A stretch of DNA of 64,000 bases from the NCBI RefSeq assembly GCF_947090785.1, contig NZ_OX352320.1, positions 1,736,001-1,800,000 of the forward strand. Direction: 5' to 3'. Within the stretch, counting starts at the first letter, position 1. Each line of letters begins with the position of its first letter. Under the pieces are notes generated by a model. The model was not told the DNA's origin, searched no databases, and saw nothing but the letters and a program-made list of their open reading frames with translations. A program made the position numbers and the translations under genes. Of this stretch, positions 56,190 to 64,000 are shown one piece after another. Source of the DNA: Rheinheimera sp. MM224. GTDB taxonomy: Bacteria > Pseudomonadota > Gammaproteobacteria > Enterobacterales > Alteromonadaceae.

Positions 56190-57647
56190 TTACAAACGTT
56201 TCAGACGGTTTAACTCGGTTTGCCATTGTTTTTTCTTGGCCTCAATCCGTCTGTTTTCTAAGGTGTTATTTTTCCCCAGATGATTTAACGCCTCGTTTAA
56301 ATCATCAATGGCTTTGGGGTAGATAGCCATTTGATAATATAAATCTGCTCTGGCTTCGTAATAGCGGGCGTAGTCTTCCATCGCTTTGTAAGTATCAGCC
56401 AGCATTTCATAAGCCAGGAAAATATCATTTTTGAAATAAAGTAAGTTTCTCAGTAAATGCACAGCTAATCGATGCGCTTTACCCTGAATAGCCGCATTGG
56501 CATAGTTCAGCGTGATCACCTGATTATTGGGTTTTAGTAAGTACTGCTGCTCCAGCATGGTCATGGCTTGCTCAGCTTTGCCTTGGGCCAGCAGAATATC
56601 TGTGTAAGCATCTATATAAAATAAGTTATCTGGTTCTTGCTGGCGCAGCTTGCTGATAATTTGCTCAGCTTTGTCGACTTGTTTGTCATCAAAATAGGTC
56701 AACGCCAGACCATACTGATTGGCTTTGGTATTACCGCCTGGTTCGGACAGTTTACGTAAAAAATAACTCTGGGCATCTTTGGTTTGGTAATGATAACGCG
56801 CCATCACCCGTGCTTTGATCAGGGTATAGTCCTGACTATCGGCGACAAAACGTTTAGGAAATTGTTCTGCTCTTAAACGGGAATCGGCAACACGGGATTG
56901 TGACAAAGGGTGAGTGTACAAAAAAGCCAGCTGGGTATTAGCAAAACGGCTTTTTTCCGCCAGCTTGTTAAAAAACTCAGGCACAGCATAAGGGTTATAT
57001 CCCGCATCAGCCATCAGTTGAATACCAATGCGGTCGGCTTCCTGTTCGTTACTACGGGTAAAGTTAATCGCACTTTGTTGCGCCAAGCCCTGCGAGGCCA
57101 TAATACCGGCCATACCGGCTTCCGGATTCACTGTTGCCAGTAATATAGAACCCAGAATACCCGCCAGAGTTAAAGGGCCATTTTCAGAGCGGGCTTCAAC
57201 AGATCGGGCTATGTGGCGCTGGGTCACGTGAGAGATTTCGTGCGCTATAACAGAGGCAAATTCACTTTCGCTGTCTGACACCGCCAAAGTGCCGGTGTGG
57301 GAGACGATGTTGCCACCCAAGGTCGCGAAAGCGTTGATGTTTTTATCATTGACCCAATAAAAGCGGAATGGAAATTTAACATCCTGAGCCTTAGCCACCA
57401 TCTGGTTACCCATAGAGTTCAGGTATTCATCCATCAGGGGGTCATACACCATAGGCAACTGGCCTTTAGTTTGACGCATCATCACGTCGCCCAGTTGTTT
57501 CTCTTTATCCGGCGTTAAGGTTGAAAAGGCATTGCCACCTATATCAGGTAACGCATTATTTGCCTGAACTGAGGCACTAGTCAGAGCCAGACAGATACTG
57601 AACAGGCTCAGTTTAATGAGTTGTGTTTTTACTGCAAATTGCTTCAT
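56190..57647 (-). CDS. bepA: BepA-like periplasmic M48 metalloprotease
   Basis: Outer-membrane-assembly protease and chaperone acting on BAM substrates such as LptD. Signal peptide to about residue 29. The M48 site is HEISH (His136, Glu137, His140), with the third ligand Glu in NEQEADRIG. The C-terminal 200 residues are TPR-like repeats. 485 aa, matching E. coli BepA (487). It lies 20 bp upstream of yfgD on the same strand, as in E. coli. Confidence 0.93.
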   Translation of the reverse strand: MKQFAVKTQLIKLSLFSICLALTSASVQANNALPDIGGNAFSTLTPDKEKQLGDVMMRQTKGQLPMVYDPLMDEYLNSMGNQMVAKAQDVKFPFRFYWVNDKNINAFATLGGNIVSHTGTLAVSDSESEFASVIAHEISHVTQRHIARSVEARSENGPLTLAGILGSILLATVNPEAGMAGIMASQGLAQQSAINFTRSNEQEADRIGIQLMADAGYNPYAVPEFFNKLAEKSRFANTQLAFLYTHPLSQSRVADSRLRAEQFPKRFVADSQDYTLIKARVMARYHYQTKDAQSYFLRKLSEPGGNTKANQYGLALTYFDDKQVDKAEQIISKLRQQEPDNLFYIDAYTDILLAQGKAEQAMTMLEQQYLLKPNNQVITLNYANAAIQGKAHRLAVHLLRNLLYFKNDIFLAYEMLADTYKAMEDYARYYEARADLYYQMAIYPKAIDDLNEALNHLGKNNTLENRRIEAKKKQWQTELNRLKRL

Positions 57648-57949
57648 TTATTTTTTGAACTCAGTCATACCGGCTTTAAACACTGGCAATTTTAATTCAC
57701 TTGGTCCGCTTACCCCAGCTTTTTTTGATAAATCTGCAACAGTAGCAATCAGATACAACATCTTCAGGTTGCGCTGTTTAGTTTTTCAAAGCCAGAATAA
57801 AACAGAGTGTACAGTGGTTCAGTTAATTGTTGTTAAGCCACTGATTAATTTCAGTGTCTTTGGCAAAATAAAACGGATGAAGTTCAACCAGATCTGCTTT
57901 TTAGCACAAGATAGGGTGCATTCCCGAAGCAATACACCCTGAGACAGAG
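57648..57949. other. Gap between bepA and pqqU (302 bp)
   Basis: Contains a stem-loop (AGGGTGCATT/AATACACCCT, 57913-57940) close after the pqqU stop and presumably the bepA promoter. An opposite-strand frame runs through here but has no protein-like composition or ribosome site. Confidence 0.55.
57913..57940 (-). terminator. Possible pqqU terminator
   Basis: A 10-bp stem with one G-U pair, loop of 8, ten bases after the pqqU stop. No good T-run, so weak. Confidence 0.4.
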
Positions 57950-59980
57950 TTAAAAAACCAGGCTAAGTCCTAAAGAGACCGAGCGGGGCAGCGCAGGTTC
58001 GAAAGCGCGGCCATTGGCCTGATTCACCACCACAGCACCCACATAGTTTTTATCGGTCAGGTTATCCACACCCAGCCAGTAACGCAGTTGCGTATCGGAC
58101 AGCGTCGACTCTGCAACCAGTTTCAGGTGATAGACAGTGGCGGAGGGCGCAAATAGCAGGTTTTGATCGCTGGTCGCTATTTTGCCGCGATACAGTGTGT
58201 CCAACTGCAGCATCCACTCCTGGCTTTGCAAAGGCATCCAGCTGATTTGCCACTGGGCCTGTTGTTTGGCCACTCCGGGGAGTAACTTGCCATCCAGATC
58301 GCCCTCTGTAAAACGGGCATTGAGCTGAGTGAGTGTCCATTGATGTTGCCAGGACGCTGAGGCAAACCACAAGGCCGACAGTTCAGCACCAGTGCGTGTT
58401 GTTTCACTGGCATTGCGATAACTGGTGCGACCGCCAAGGGACTGATCCACCACTAACTCATTTTCACTTTCAATCAAAAATACGGCCAGGCTGGACCGCC
58501 AGTTATCCAATTGCCACTTATTACCCAGCTCCCATTGCTGGTTGGTACTCTCTTTTAGTCCCAGATTCAGGCCATCGCCGTTGCTTTGGTACGCCATCTC
58601 GGTAAAGGTTGGGGTCTCAAAACCACGACCTGCACTGATATACCAGGATAGCTGTTCAGACTGGGCAAAGTTTAGAGCCAGTGCCGCTGAGGTTTTGGCA
58701 AAAGAAGTGGAGCCGCTGTCGTCCGGGTTTTGTGCGGTGATATAAAAATCAGTGACATCAAAATCCAGATCAGAGTGACGCACACCGCCACTCAATTGCC
58801 AGGCAGGGTCTAAATCCCAGACAAAACGGCTATACAAATCAGCAGACTGCACTTCGCCTTCTTCATCGCGACGTAAATCGCCCTGAACGCCCTGATTATT
58901 GACATAACCACGGCGCTCATCGGTACTTTGCTCAACCGCACCTCCTAAACTCAGGCGCACAGTGTCAAATTGCCAGCTGTAGGATGCATCCAGACCCTGA
59001 TAAGGCCGGCTTAAATCGACCACACCACCAGCGGAGGTCGGCGCTATACCATCAAAACCCAAATACTGGCCTACATCACGTTGACCAAACCAGGCCGCCA
59101 GACGCCAGCTTTGATCAGCGAGTTGCTGCGACAGGTTCATGCTCCATTGCTGTTGTTTGGTAAATTTGCGGGTATCAAAAGTTAAAGCATTGGCTGCGGT
59201 CTGACGAGGATTGGCTTGCCACTCCTGTGTAGTTAAACCTAACGGGTCTTGTAGCAGCGGATCATAAGACCAGTCGTATCTCAGTTGTAGTTTTAGCTCG
59301 TTCTCAAAAGCACTTTGCCATAACCACTGGGCTTGTTGTTTTTTTGCATCACTGTGCGCACGTTGGCTTTGTAACTCTGCATTTTTCAGGCTAACTGAGG
59401 TTGCATGATTGCCTTTTACCACAGCGGCTGAGAGCAGTTGCTGACGGGCAAACTGACTGTGACTGAGTTGCACCGAGGCTGAGTTTTCTGTTGGCCAACG
59501 GCTTTGCAGCGCGACAACACCGCCCGCTGCATTGCCATACAACACCGCAAGCGGGCCTGTTAGCACTTCAACAGAGGCCAGTTGATCCAATAGCACCGAA
59601 CTGAATTGGCCCTGACCATCCGGACTGGACAGCGGAATACCATCCTGTAGCAAGCGAATGCCACGAATGCCAAAACTGCTGCGGCTGCCAAAACCACGTG
59701 CGCTTAAACGGCTGTCCTGGGCGTAGTTGGCTCTGCTGTCGGCCTGAATGCCGGGGATATGCTGCAATAAACTGGCAGCATCCATCTGCAAGGGTTGTTG
59801 ATCAAAACTTTTGCGAAAGCTACTGGCAGCACTGCCAATCCAGGGCGATTGCTGGCCCTGAGCTGTGATCACTATGATTTCGTCCGGGATTTCATCGGGT
59901 TTTTGGTTTTCTTCTGCGATAACAGCTGCAGAAAAAAAACTGAGCGCTAAAGCGCTCAGTTTAAAAGGTAAATAATTCAT
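57950..59980 (-). CDS. pqqU: TonB-dependent receptor, PqqU (YncD)-like PQQ importer
   Basis: Outer-membrane receptor. Signal MNYLPFKLSALALSFFSAAVIA then a TonB box-like DEIIVITA. The plug has NYAQDSRLSARGFGSRSSFGIRGIRL, DGIP, DGQGQ and VEVLTGPLAVLYGNAAGGV, matching E. coli PqqU/YncD almost residue for residue by eye. The barrel also matches (DPLGLTTQEWQANPRQ, FDTRKF, GDLRRDE, AGRGFETPTFTEMAYQ, NGRAFEPALPRS). PqqU imports pyrroloquinoline quinone. It lies 16 bp after a PQQ-dependent sugar dehydrogenase gene on the same strand. The frame is open to 60031; 59980 gives the clean signal peptide and 676 aa. Confidence 0.88.
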   Translation of the reverse strand: MNYLPFKLSALALSFFSAAVIAEENQKPDEIPDEIIVITAQGQQSPWIGSAASSFRKSFDQQPLQMDAASLLQHIPGIQADSRANYAQDSRLSARGFGSRSSFGIRGIRLLQDGIPLSSPDGQGQFSSVLLDQLASVEVLTGPLAVLYGNAAGGVVALQSRWPTENSASVQLSHSQFARQQLLSAAVVKGNHATSVSLKNAELQSQRAHSDAKKQQAQWLWQSAFENELKLQLRYDWSYDPLLQDPLGLTTQEWQANPRQTAANALTFDTRKFTKQQQWSMNLSQQLADQSWRLAAWFGQRDVGQYLGFDGIAPTSAGGVVDLSRPYQGLDASYSWQFDTVRLSLGGAVEQSTDERRGYVNNQGVQGDLRRDEEGEVQSADLYSRFVWDLDPAWQLSGGVRHSDLDFDVTDFYITAQNPDDSGSTSFAKTSAALALNFAQSEQLSWYISAGRGFETPTFTEMAYQSNGDGLNLGLKESTNQQWELGNKWQLDNWRSSLAVFLIESENELVVDQSLGGRTSYRNASETTRTGAELSALWFASASWQHQWTLTQLNARFTEGDLDGKLLPGVAKQQAQWQISWMPLQSQEWMLQLDTLYRGKIATSDQNLLFAPSATVYHLKLVAESTLSDTQLRYWLGVDNLTDKNYVGAVVVNQANGRAFEPALPRSVSLGLSLVF

Positions 59981-59996
59981 CTGAAGAGGATACTCA

Positions 59997-61109
59997 TTAC
60001 TGTGGGGATAAACGTAATAACTTACCGTCATCTTCGTCAGTCAGCAGATAGACTGAGCCATCAGGGCCAGCTTGCACATCACGGATACGTGCACCAATGC
60101 GGATACGCTCTTCATGGCTGACTTTATCGCCAGTCAACTCCAAACGTACTAACTGCCCAAATTTTAAAGAGCCCACTAACAGATTGTTTTGCCAGCCATT
60201 GATTTGAGTGCCGGTATAAAAACTCATACCACTTGGAGCAATAGAAGGCACCCAATAATGCAGAGGCTGTTCTAAACCGGCTTTGGTTTTGTTGCCTATC
60301 ACACCACCACCATATTCTTCACCATAAGTGATGACCGGCCAGCCATAGTTTTTACCAGCCGTGGCTATATTGATTTCATCACCGCCCTGAGGGCCATGCT
60401 CATGAGTCCACAAGGCACCGGTTTGAGGATGAATAGCGGCACCTTGCAAATTACGGTGGCCATAAGACCAGACATCGGCTTTTGCATCTGTTTGTGCAGC
60501 AAAAGGATTGCCTGCTGCAGCAGTACCATCTTTATTCACTTTAACCACTTTGCCAAAGTGCCCCGACAGCTTTTGGGCATCATCACGACGTGAACCCCGA
60601 TCGCCTAAAGTGATAAACAATTCACCAGCAGGGTTAAACGCTAAACGGCCACCGTAGTGATAGTTGCTGTCAATAGCTTCAGCTTGACGGAAAATAACCT
60701 TCACCTGCTTTAATGCCTGACCATCCAGAATGGCACTGGCCACAGCTGTAGCATTGATGCCACCGTCGCGAGGTTCACTGAAACTAAAGTAAATGGTTTT
60801 ATTTTTTGCAAAGTCCGGATCCAGCACCAAGCCTAATAAACCACCCTGACCTTGCGCATGCACAGTGGGTACACCTGCAATTGCTTCACTTTTTTCACCG
60901 GTTTTGCTGATATAACGCAAAGAGCCTGCACGTTCTGTCACCAGCAAAGAGCCGTCTGGTAAAAACTGCATGGCCCACGGATGATTTAATCCGGAAGAAA
61001 GCGTTTGCATGTCCAAAGTGGCTTTTTCGGTTTTTAACGATTCAGCCACCAGAGGCTGAGCCACCAGACCAAGGCCGACAATCAGACCGAGCAGGGATAG
61101 TTTATGCAT
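59997..61109 (-). CDS. PQQ-dependent soluble aldose dehydrogenase (YliI family)
   Basis: Periplasmic beta-propeller sugar dehydrogenase: oxidises aldoses to lactones with PQQ and Ca2+. Signal peptide MHKLSLLGLIVGLGLVAQPLVA. Family blocks: GLNHPWAMQFLPDGSLLVTERAG, GQGGLLGLVLDPDF, YHYGGRLAFNPAGELFITLGDRG, YGHRNLQGAAIHPQTGALWTHEHGPQGGDEIN, YGWPVITYGEEY. Length 370 aa matches E. coli YliI (371). It heads a two-gene operon with the PqqU-like receptor 16 bp downstream. No PQQ synthesis gene is in the window. Confidence 0.92.
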   Translation of the reverse strand: MHKLSLLGLIVGLGLVAQPLVAESLKTEKATLDMQTLSSGLNHPWAMQFLPDGSLLVTERAGSLRYISKTGEKSEAIAGVPTVHAQGQGGLLGLVLDPDFAKNKTIYFSFSEPRDGGINATAVASAILDGQALKQVKVIFRQAEAIDSNYHYGGRLAFNPAGELFITLGDRGSRRDDAQKLSGHFGKVVKVNKDGTAAAGNPFAAQTDAKADVWSYGHRNLQGAAIHPQTGALWTHEHGPQGGDEINIATAGKNYGWPVITYGEEYGGGVIGNKTKAGLEQPLHYWVPSIAPSGMSFYTGTQINGWQNNLLVGSLKFGQLVRLELTGDKVSHEERIRIGARIRDVQAGPDGSVYLLTDEDDGKLLRLSPQ

Positions 61110-61214
61110 ACAACAGATCCTTTTTTGAGCGCAATAAAAAAACTGAGCATAATAGATACCATAAAAAAGTAGTGAAAATGCGGCTGGTATCCACTTTGTT
61201 GGGATTAATGGAGA

Positions 61215-61688
61215 TTAATTGGCGCTTTTCAGGTAAGCCAACACCACATCATGGTGATTGCTGGTTTTGAAGTCATCAAAGACTTTACTGACTGTGCCAT
61301 CTTGCTCAACCAGAAAACTGATTCGGTGGATACCATCGTAAATTTTGCCCATAAATTTCTTTTCGCCCCAGACTCCAAAAGCTTCTGCAGCTGTGTGATC
61401 TTCATCACCTAACAAGGTAAAGTTTAACTGCTCTTTTTGTTCAAACTTAGCCAGACGGGCAGGGGCGTCAATACTGATGCCCACAACCTGCACATTAAAA
61501 TCAGCCAATTGCGCTTTACTATCGCGTAAGCCACAGGCTTGTACTGTGCAGCCTGGTGTCATGGCTTTAGGGTAAAAATACACCAGTACTCGGCTTTTTT
61601 TCAGTAACTCGCTCAACTGCACAACTTGGCCTGTCTGATCTGGCAAACTAAAATCCGGTGCTTGTTGTCCTGCTGTTAATCTGTTCAT
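61215..61688 (-). CDS. bcp: Thioredoxin-dependent peroxiredoxin Bcp
   Basis: Thiol peroxidase detoxifying hydrogen and lipid peroxides. Peroxidatic Cys47 and nearby Cys52 in TPGCTVQACGLRD, preceded by VLVYFYPKAM. ATG 61688 follows AAAGGA and gives 157 aa, the family length; the frame is open to 61718 over the end of gcvR. It follows gcvR by 13 bp in the conserved dapA-gcvR-bcp neighbourhood. Confidence 0.94.
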   Translation of the reverse strand: MNRLTAGQQAPDFSLPDQTGQVVQLSELLKKSRVLVYFYPKAMTPGCTVQACGLRDSKAQLADFNVQVVGISIDAPARLAKFEQKEQLNFTLLGDEDHTAAEAFGVWGEKKFMGKIYDGIHRISFLVEQDGTVSKVFDDFKTSNHHDVVLAYLKSAN

Positions 61689-61701
61689 TGTCTTTCCTTT
61701 G

Positions 61702-62229
61702 TTATAACTGAGCTTCAAAACTTCCGGTCAGTTGCAATTGCTCCAGCAGTGCTGAAACTTCCTGCTTAATCACCTCAAGCTGCGCACCTTGTGGCAGTTG
61801 GACCGTCATAGTGCAGTGGTTTAACAGCTGCTTAGTGTCGGTATCAGTAAGGGTTTCTGTGCGCAAAGCCCCTATATAAATCTGATGATTCGCCAGCAAA
61901 GTCGCAATGGCTCCCAAAGTGCCTACTTTATCTTTGCCAGTGTACTCCAACACGTAATGTGCGCTGACCTCTGCAGTATGATTGGCTGATGTACGTTTGG
62001 TCATGGTTAGCAGATCAAGTTCATAACCTAATCCGGGCAATAAATGTTCAATCCGGCTTATGGCCACAGCATCACCGGATAACAACATAATAAAAGTGAA
62101 CTCATTGCCAAAAATAGCCATGCGGCTATCGACTATGTTGCAGTTACAATCCGTAACCAGGCGTGCAAGACGGCTAACCAGTCCTGTTCTGTCTGCACCT
62201 ATTGCAGTGACGACCAATTGTTGTGGCAT
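61702..62229 (-). CDS. gcvR: GcvR, glycine cleavage system regulator
   Basis: ACT-domain protein that represses gcv genes by binding the activator GcvA when glycine is low. Two ACT domains: LVVTAIGADRTGLVSRLARLVTDCNCNIVDSRM and HYVLEYTGKDKVGTLGAIATLLANHQI. The 175-aa length and divergence from dapA match E. coli gene order. bcp follows downstream, probably co-transcribed. Confidence 0.92.
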   Translation of the reverse strand: MPQQLVVTAIGADRTGLVSRLARLVTDCNCNIVDSRMAIFGNEFTFIMLLSGDAVAISRIEHLLPGLGYELDLLTMTKRTSANHTAEVSAHYVLEYTGKDKVGTLGAIATLLANHQIYIGALRTETLTDTDTKQLLNHCTMTVQLPQGAQLEVIKQEVSALLEQLQLTGSFEAQL

Positions 62230-62371
62230 GCTAAGTTGATGTCTCTGAATGAAAAACGGCTGCGAAGTTTAGCATATTTCGCGTAAATTTCACCTGTGTG
62301 ACAGTCCCTTGCTTGTGTTTGTTGTCGTGCGTCATTACCATAGGCAGCCTGAAAATTTTGGAGCCTTGAGC

Positions 62372-63253
62372 ATGTTTAGCGGAAGTATTGTTGCTTTAAT
62401 CACCCCTATGGATACTGATGGTGCTGTGGATTATGGCAGCCTGAAGCGACTGGTGGATTTTCATTTAAGCAACCAGACCGACGCTTTGGTGATTATGGGG
62501 ACTACAGGCGAGTCCGTTACTTTAAGTTTTGCCGAACAACGTCAGGTCCTCGAAGCGGTTCTGGCTCAGGTTGATGGCCGTATTCCTGTGATCGCAGGCA
62601 ATGGTTCAAATTCAACTGCGGACGCGGTAGAAAAGACCAAAATTTTATCCGCCTTGCCTATTGCAGGTTTTTTGACTGTGACTCCTTATTACAACAAACC
62701 TATGCAAAAAGGCATGATAGCTCACTATCAGGCTGTTGCCGCGGCAACAGATAAACCCGTTATTTTATATAACGTGCCAGGCCGCACCGGTGTGGATTTG
62801 TTGCCTGAAACTGTGGCTGAATTGGCAAAAATATCGAATATCGTTGGTATTAAAGAAGCGACAGGCTCAATGGCGCGTTTGGTGCAATTACAAGCTTTAT
62901 GTCCGGCAGATTTTTTATTATTCAGCGGTGACGATGCCACTTGCTGCGAATTTATGTTAAAAGGTGGCCACGGCGTCATCTCGGTGACTACTAACGTTGC
63001 GCCTGCTTTGATGTCACAAATGTCAAAAGCAGCATTAGAAAAAAATACAGAATTGGCACAACAGCTTGATCAGAAGTTACAAGGCTTACATCATCAGCTG
63101 TTTATCGAAGCCAATCCTATTCCAAGTAAATGGGCACTGCTGAAGATGGGGTTAATTGCTGATGATATGGCAAGATTACCTTTGACCCGGTTGGAACCAA
63201 TTCATCAAAGCGTAATCGAACAAGCGCTGAAACAAGCCCAGATTAATGTGTAG
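62372..63253 (+). CDS. dapA: 4-hydroxy-tetrahydrodipicolinate synthase
   Basis: First committed step of lysine and diaminopimelate synthesis, condensing pyruvate with aspartate semialdehyde. Schiff-base Lys161 in GIKEATGS, Tyr133 in ILYNVPGRTG, and the GTTGES motif (43-48) are all present. ATG 62372 with GGAG at 62360-62363 gives 293 aa, near the E. coli 292; the frame is open from 62309. bamC follows 10 bp later, as in E. coli. Confidence 0.97.
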   Translation: MFSGSIVALITPMDTDGAVDYGSLKRLVDFHLSNQTDALVIMGTTGESVTLSFAEQRQVLEAVLAQVDGRIPVIAGNGSNSTADAVEKTKILSALPIAGFLTVTPYYNKPMQKGMIAHYQAVAAATDKPVILYNVPGRTGVDLLPETVAELAKISNIVGIKEATGSMARLVQLQALCPADFLLFSGDDATCCEFMLKGGHGVISVTTNVAPALMSQMSKAALEKNTELAQQLDQKLQGLHHQLFIEANPIPSKWALLKMGLIADDMARLPLTRLEPIHQSVIEQALKQAQINV

Positions 63254-63263
63254 GAGTTTTATA

Positions 63264-64000
63264 GTGCAGTATTGGATCCCGGCAAGCTTAGTTGCCTCAT
63301 TGTTTATTTCTGGTTGCTCTTTGTTCCCTGAAGACGTTGTTGAGCAAAGCCCGGTGGAGACTAAGCCTTTGGCTGAGTTAAAGGTACCTGCCGGATTAGC
63401 GGCTGCAAAAAAACCAGCACAGTTTGATATTCCACCAGCTCCAAATGCGCCAGTGACTGAAGTTGAACTGAAATCCCCTATGCAGGTATTGGCGCTGGCT
63501 ACCAATAGCCGGGTGGAAGAAGAAGAAAAAGAAGCACGGATTTGGTTTGAGCGTTCTGAGTTTACAGGGGAGTTATTACCTTACCTGAAAACTAACGTGC
63601 TGGATTTCGGCAAAGAAAAACAAATCGAAATCACCCAAAAAGATCAGCAAGGCCTGGTATTTGAAACGGGTTGGGTGAGCCGTTTTGAAGAGGAAGGTTT
63701 CTGGTTGTGGAAAGATATGGTAGAGAAAGAACAGAGCCGTTTTCTGGTCGTTTTTGAACCTAAAACCCACGGTCGTACTGTAGGTCTTCGAGTGCAGTTG
63801 CTGGAACATCGTTATATAGACAACGATGCAAAATTATCCGCCATAGCGCAAAAACGCGAGGAAGTGTACTTCCTGAACCGTCTGGTGGATAAAGTTGCGA
63901 CGGTAGAATTGGCTCAGATCAAGCAGAAGAAAGCACAATCACGTCAAATCACTTTGACAACTGGCTTTGATGCAGAGGGTAATGCGGCCATGCTCACTGG
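63264..64000 (+). CDS. bamC: BamC outer-membrane assembly lipoprotein (3' partial)
   Basis: BAM-complex lipoprotein that helps insert outer-membrane proteins. GTG start at 63264 with AGGAG at 63252-63256. The lipoprotein signal ends LFISGCSLFP. The N-terminal linker is Ala/Pro-rich and is followed by the first BamC helix-grip domain (KEKQIEITQKDQQGLVFETGW, ending SRFLVVFEPKTHGRTVGLRVQL). The frame is still open at the window end (about 245 residues visible). Identification rests on position directly after dapA, the lipobox and domain pattern. Confidence 0.88.
   Translation, partial: MQYWIPASLVASLFISGCSLFPEDVVEQSPVETKPLAELKVPAGLAAAKKPAQFDIPPAPNAPVTEVELKSPMQVLALATNSRVEEEEKEARIWFERSEFTGELLPYLKTNVLDFGKEKQIEITQKDQQGLVFETGWVSRFEEEGFWLWKDMVEKEQSRFLVVFEPKTHGRTVGLRVQLLEHRYIDNDAKLSAIAQKREEVYFLNRLVDKVATVELAQIKQKKAQSRQITLTTGFDAEGNAAMLT

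Noticed and set aside
57616..57942. Plus-strand open frame of 108 codons
   Set aside because: Overlaps the start of bepA, has no ribosome site and a composition unlike a protein.

Overview
The window reads as a chromosomal segment of a free-living gammaproteobacterium. Gene order and protein similarity point to Rheinheimera or a close relative in the Alteromonadales/Chromatiaceae area. This is an inference from recognised families and conserved neighbourhoods (rnm-yciO-scpA-scpB-rluB, ccmABCDEFGHI, dapA-gcvR-bcp-bamC, bepA-yfgD, topA/cysB, sohB/yciK); no 16S gene lies in the window. No tRNA, rRNA, CRISPR array, prophage or plasmid function was seen.

Layout. 1-5131: a TonB-dependent receptor (5' end cut off by the window), a flavin-dependent tryptophan-halogenase-family enzyme and a secreted GH30 glycosidase, a nutrient-scavenging type cluster. 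5255-9218: rnm, yciO, scpA, scpB, rluB (RNA processing, chromosome segregation, rRNA modification). 9427-10820: small unknown proteins and an aspartate/glutamate racemase. 10826-13111 (minus): FlhB-C-terminal-like and FliK-like proteins without other flagellar genes. 13285-20344: a complete, tightly overlapping cytochrome c maturation operon ccmABCDEFGHI. 20588-28306: peptide transporter, two unrelated kelch proteins, MlaA, a TetR regulator, proS. 28278-33723: trmO, purU, thioesterase, carbonic anhydrase, galU and an H-NS-like protein. 33828-45502: yciK, a VolA/Pla-1-like lipase, sohB, tpm, a DAACS symporter, a large Ig-like lipoprotein, an IS3-family insertion and astB. 45973-52740: topA, a coiled-coil membrane protein, an orphan histidine kinase, cysB and a MetR-like regulator. 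52728-57647: queC/queE, a LON-domain protein, DUF2069, wrbA, yfgD, bepA. 57950-61109: a PqqU-like TonB receptor in an operon with a PQQ-dependent sugar dehydrogenase. 61215-64000: bcp, gcvR, dapA and the start of bamC.

Working together. The most coherent functional inference is the 57950-61109 pair: the receptor closely resembles the E. coli PQQ importer PqqU (YncD), and the gene immediately upstream encodes a periplasmic enzyme of the family that uses PQQ, so uptake of a scavenged cofactor and its consumer appear to be co-transcribed. The first cluster pairs a receptor with a halogenase and a glycosidase; the halogenase substrate is unknown.

Non-coding structure is rich. There are four ERIC-like elements (one single copy, a head-to-tail pair, one carrying an internal 58-bp insertion), a two-unit 50-bp tandem repeat, a REP-like dyad, an AT-rich operator-like palindrome, and a complete IS3-family element with imperfect terminal repeats and a 3-bp TAA target duplication. 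I saw no large defence or biosynthetic island; apart from these points the window is ordinary core genome.
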